A stretch of DNA of 17,920 bases from JAEXNA01 sp041676625 (lineage in GTDB: Bacteria > Vulcanimicrobiota > Xenobia > Xenobiales > JADMJV01): positions 1 through 17,920 of the forward strand of contig JBAYRN010000116.1 of assembly GCA_041676625.1 (NCBI GenBank), in the 5' to 3' direction. The stretch's first letter is position 1. Every line of letters begins with the position of its first letter. Of the stretch, positions 15,779-17,920 are shown in pieces. The translations under genes were made by a program, and so were the position numbers. The notes under the pieces are model-generated. The model saw only the letters and a list, made by a program, of their open reading frames with translations. It made no database searches and was not told where the DNA came from.

Positions 15779-17404
15779 TTAAAACAGAATCGCTTTGCCG
15801 TTTTCGTCCAGATCGATCCGCTCCAGATTGGGCACCTTGGCCAGCCCCGGCATGGTCATCATCTCCCCGGAGATGGGGATCACGAAGCCCGCACCCGCGG
15901 CCAGTCGGGCTTCCCGAATTTCGATCTCGAAACCCTCGGGGCGACCGACCAGCGCAGGATCGTCGCTGAAGGAAAACTGCGTCTTGGCCATGCAGATCCG
16001 GGAGCCGCCGAAGCCCCCCTTCTCAAACTCCTGCAGCCGCTTCTGGGCGGCGGTGCTGTAGTTGACGCGACGCGCCCCGTAGATCTTGGTGGCGATGCTC
16101 GAGATCTTTTCTTGCAGCGTGTCGTCGGCGTTGTAGGTGGGTGCCAGTTCGCCCCCGCCGGCCTGCTCCGCCGTCTCTACCACCGCCTCGGCAAGCTCCA
16201 CCGCTCCGGCTCCCCCATCGGTGAAGGCGCTGTGGGTCACCACCCTGGCCCCCGCCTGTTCCAGGCCTTGCACGGCCGCCCGGAGATCGGCTTCGGTGTC
16301 TTCGGGACGCAGGTTGATCACCACCACCACCGGCATCCCGAAACGTTCCAGGGTTCGCAGATGGCTGATCGGGTTGACCAGACCGCGGCTGACCGCACCG
16401 GGGTCGGACTTGGCGATCTCGGAGGTGGGCACGCCGGCGTGAAAGCGGATGGCCCGCAGGGTGCACACCAGCACCGCGGCGGTTGGTCTTACCCCGGCCG
16501 AGGGGCAGAAGATGTTCACGAACTTTTCGGCTCCCAGGTCGGCCCCGAAACCCGCTTCCTGGATCACGTAGTCGGCCAACCCCATGCCTGCCCAGGTGGC
16601 CAGCACCGAGTTGGTTCCGTGGGCGATGTTGGCGAAAGGACCGGAATGCACCAGCGCCGGACTCCCCTCCAGGGTCTGCACCAGATTGGGAAGCAGCGCC
16701 TGCTTCAGCAAGACCACCAGGCTACCCACGGCGTTGAGTTGCCCGGCGGTGATCAGCTCGCCGTCGAAGCTCTCGCCTAACACGATCCGGCCCAGTCGAG
16801 AGCGGAGGTCATCCAGCCCCCGAGCCAGCGCCATGATGGCCGTGATCTCACTGGCGGCGGTGATATCGAAGCGGGACTCTTCGGGAACCCCACCCAGGCG
16901 GCCGCCCTGACCGACCACGATGGAGCGCAGGGTGCGATCGTTGACGTCCATAACCCGCTCCCACTTGGGGCGCCGCACATCAAAGCCCAGCTTATTGCCG
17001 AAGTGGATGTGGTTGGCCCGAGCCGCGGCCAGCAGGTTGTGGGCCGAGGACACGGCGTGGAAATCGCCGGTGAAATGTAGATTGATCTCTTCGGCCGGGT
17101 AGAGCTGGGCCTTGCCGCCCCCGGCCCCGCCTCCTTTCATACCGAAGACCGGTCCCATGGAGGGCTCGCGCAGAGCCACCGCCGCCTTCTTTCCGATCCG
17201 GTTCATAGCGTCCACCAAGCCGATAGCGGTGGTGGTCTTTCCTTCGCCGGCCGGGGAGGGCGACATGGCCGTCATCAGGATCAATTTGCCCTTCCGATCG
17301 GTAGGGATCGAGTCCAGCTTGATTTTGGCCTTGTCCTCCCCGAACATCACCAGGTCTTTCGCGGTCAGATTCAGTTTCTGAGCGATCTTGTCGATGGTCT
17401 CCAA
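15779..17404 (-). CDS. fhs: Formate-tetrahydrofolate ligase
   Basis: A 541-residue protein, close to the family's usual 550-560. It makes 10-formyl-tetrahydrofolate from formate, tetrahydrofolate and ATP, feeding one-carbon metabolism and, in acetogens, the methyl branch of the Wood-Ljungdahl pathway. Hallmarks are present: P-loop SPSPAGEGKTTT (48-59), REPSMGPVFGMKGGGAGGGK (79-98), EINLHFTGDFHAV (106-118), GELITAGQLNAVGSL, HSGPFANIAHGTNS, EAGFGADLGAEKF, MAKTQFSFSDDP and the C-terminal MPGLAKVPN. The N-terminal P-loop has SPSP where most members have NPTP. The start is TTG at 17404: only this codon precedes an in-frame TAG at 17414-17416, the family N-terminus is retained, and AGGGGG lies five bases before it. 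First gene of a unit with the thiolase and rtcB. A structured leader precedes it. No other Wood-Ljungdahl gene is visible. Confidence 0.96.
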   Translation of the reverse strand: METIDKIAQKLNLTAKDLVMFGEDKAKIKLDSIPTDRKGKLILMTAMSPSPAGEGKTTTAIGLVDAMNRIGKKAAVALREPSMGPVFGMKGGGAGGGKAQLYPAEEINLHFTGDFHAVSSAHNLLAAARANHIHFGNKLGFDVRRPKWERVMDVNDRTLRSIVVGQGGRLGGVPEESRFDITAASEITAIMALARGLDDLRSRLGRIVLGESFDGELITAGQLNAVGSLVVLLKQALLPNLVQTLEGSPALVHSGPFANIAHGTNSVLATWAGMGLADYVIQEAGFGADLGAEKFVNIFCPSAGVRPTAAVLVCTLRAIRFHAGVPTSEIAKSDPGAVSRGLVNPISHLRTLERFGMPVVVVINLRPEDTEADLRAAVQGLEQAGARVVTHSAFTDGGAGAVELAEAVVETAEQAGGGELAPTYNADDTLQEKISSIATKIYGARRVNYSTAAQKRLQEFEKGGFGGSRICMAKTQFSFSDDPALVGRPEGFEIEIREARLAAGAGFVIPISGEMMTMPGLAKVPNLERIDLDENGKAILF

Positions 17405-17409
17405 AAGAG

Positions 17410-17415
17410 CCCCCT
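17410..17415 (-). promoter_or_regulatory. Shine-Dalgarno AGGGGG that sets the TTG start of fhs
   Basis: Minus-strand AGGGGG stands five bases before the TTG at 17404-17402. It decides in favour of TTG over the next in-frame ATG (codon 20), which would remove the conserved N-terminal helix. Confidence 0.6.
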
Positions 17416-17427
17416 AAGAGTTAGGAT

Positions 17428-17475
17428 GGCACCAGCCTTCCGGCCCTCGGGCCAGTTCCCTCTTCCTGGCAAGCC
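17428..17475 (-). promoter_or_regulatory. Possible structured RNA leader of fhs
   Basis: In the 84-base space between the toxin gene and fhs the minus strand can fold into an outer stem (GGC-TTG-CCAG, 17475-17466, with CTGG-T-GCC, 17435-17428) enclosing an inner six-pair hairpin CTGGCC-CGAG-GGCCGG (17455-17440) and purine-rich joining strands. There is no T run after it, so it is not an ordinary terminator. It does not fit the THF or ZTP riboswitch consensus as I know them. A cis-regulatory role is inference. Confidence 0.3.
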
Positions 17476-17488
17476 AACCTAAAAAACC

Positions 17489-17800
17489 CTAAAGACCAAG
17501 AAATAAACGAAGCCCCTGATCGATCGCGTTCAACTCGGTCCTGGACACGGTTCCATAGATACGTCGAATTCGACGTTTGTCAACCGAACGGAGTTGATCG
17601 AGCAGCGCGTAGGAAGTCTCTCGCAACCCGCTCGAACCGGCTTTCAGAGCAGGATAGAGCGCTCCCTCCCCGACCGTTCTGGTTAACGGTACAACGCAAA
17701 GCATGGGAAACCGCTGATCTGCCACAACCCTTTCATCGCTCACCACGACACAAGGCCGGGTACCCTGTTGCTCATGCCCCACTGTTGGGTCAAGCAACAC
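17489..17800 (-). CDS. mazF: MazF/PemK-type endoribonuclease toxin, N-terminally disrupted
   Basis: A 103-residue frame with clear MazF homology: LLDPTVGHEQQGTRPCVVVS (2-21), PMLCVVPLT (32-40), GLRETSYALLDQLRSVDKRR (58-77) and IYGTVSRTEL (81-90). E10 and R15 match the catalytic Glu and Arg of E. coli MazF (GSEQ...RP). MazF toxins cleave mRNA at short sequence motifs and are held by an antitoxin. Family members normally begin about 10-15 residues earlier with a GD-h-W-L-V strand. Here the only start in this frame near that point is GTG 17800, without a Shine-Dalgarno. A perfect AGGAGG and ATG (17844) lie upstream in another frame, whose product begins MNKFGD and stops at TAG 17802-17800. The simplest reading is a mazF split by a 17-base insertion, giving a pseudogene or a shortened protein made by re-initiation at TAGTG. 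Confidence 0.75.
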   Translation of the reverse strand: MLLDPTVGHEQQGTRPCVVVSDERVVADQRFPMLCVVPLTRTVGEGALYPALKAGSSGLRETSYALLDQLRSVDKRRIRRIYGTVSRTELNAIDQGLRLFLGL

Positions 17801-17844
17801 TAGGGCCTGTGGACATTCAGCCTTCGGTCACCAAACTTGTTCAT
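17800..17844 (-). pseudogene. Original 5' end of mazF, now a 14-codon frame
   Basis: ATG 17844 follows a perfect Shine-Dalgarno AGGAGG (17856-17851) at six bases. The frame reads MNKFGDRRLNVHRP and stops at TAG. MNKFGD resembles the usual MazF/PemK start (K-F-G-D-V-W-L-V). Removing 17 bases just after CGA AGG CTG would give GDRRLVLLDPTVGHEQ, joining both parts in one frame with normal family spacing. Alternatively it is a genuine short leader whose stop overlaps the toxin GTG. Confidence 0.5.
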
Positions 17845-17920
17845 TTTCCACCTCCTGAAGCGAAATTTTCCTCAAATAGGTCCACTATTCCACAGAAAAT
17901 TCCACTCCAGGAGGAGAAAA
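17841..17920 (-). CDS. C-terminal tail of a possible antitoxin, cut by window edge
   Basis: A frame open from the right edge (25 codons visible, ending DLFEENFASGGGK) stops at TGA 17843-17841, overlapping the upstream mazF ATG as ATGA. Antitoxin genes commonly precede mazF-type toxins with exactly this overlap. The tail itself has no motif I recognise and it also contains the toxin's Shine-Dalgarno, so the assignment rests on position alone. Confidence 0.4.
   Translation of the reverse strand, partial: FSSWSGIFCGIVDLFEENFASGGGK

Noticed and set aside
17440..17455. Terminator of the mazF gene
   Set aside because: The GC-rich hairpin is not followed by a T run; the only T run (17486-17481) precedes it.
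17405..17488. THF or ZTP riboswitch upstream of fhs
   Set aside because: The conserved core sequences of these classes, as I know them, are not present; kept only as an unassigned structured leader.

Overview
The window is a gene-dense, moderately GC-rich stretch of bacterial chromosome. It holds eleven substantial coding regions plus a damaged toxin gene at the right edge. There is no tRNA, rRNA, insertion sequence, CRISPR array or phage gene. No non-coding stretch exceeds about 120 bases. About half of the genes start with GTG or TTG. I cannot name the phylum from sequence alone. The giant kinesin-light-chain-type TPR protein and the large proteins without signal peptides suggest a large-genome environmental bacterium (Myxococcota- or Eremiobacterota-like lineages come to mind). 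That is a weak inference.

Region 1 (1-6650, all minus strand) is a three-gene set in transcription order: an AlbA_2 (Schlafen-type) domain protein, a small MazG-like nucleotide pyrophosphohydrolase, and a TPR protein of more than 1,690 residues that leaves the window at the left edge. It lies just downstream of a rho-independent terminator (6692-6723), so it looks like its own transcription unit. Joining a nucleic-acid-linked domain, a nucleotide hydrolase and a huge repeat scaffold is the most system-like feature of the window.

Region 2 (6744-9395) holds a Gly/Pro/Phe-rich protein with a duplicated 'LWG' module (minus). It is divergent from a TauE/SafE permease followed by an exported thioredoxin-fold protein whose CxxC has become SxxS (both plus).

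Region 3 (9376-13284) has a subtilisin-family protease with an atypical active-site neighbourhood (minus), overlapping the thioredoxin-like gene tail to tail. It is divergent from a response-regulator/PAS/histidine-kinase protein (plus).

Region 4 (13290-17404, minus) is a probable operon of formate-tetrahydrofolate ligase (fhs), an SCP-x-like thiolase and the RNA ligase RtcB, with gaps of 38 and 9 bases. The fhs gene has a TTG start behind a strong Shine-Dalgarno sequence and a leader that can fold into a two-helix structure.

Region 5 (17489-17920, minus) is a MazF/PemK-type toxin whose N-terminus appears interrupted by a 17-base frameshifting insertion. A possible antitoxin tail overlaps the original toxin start by ATGA and runs off the right edge.
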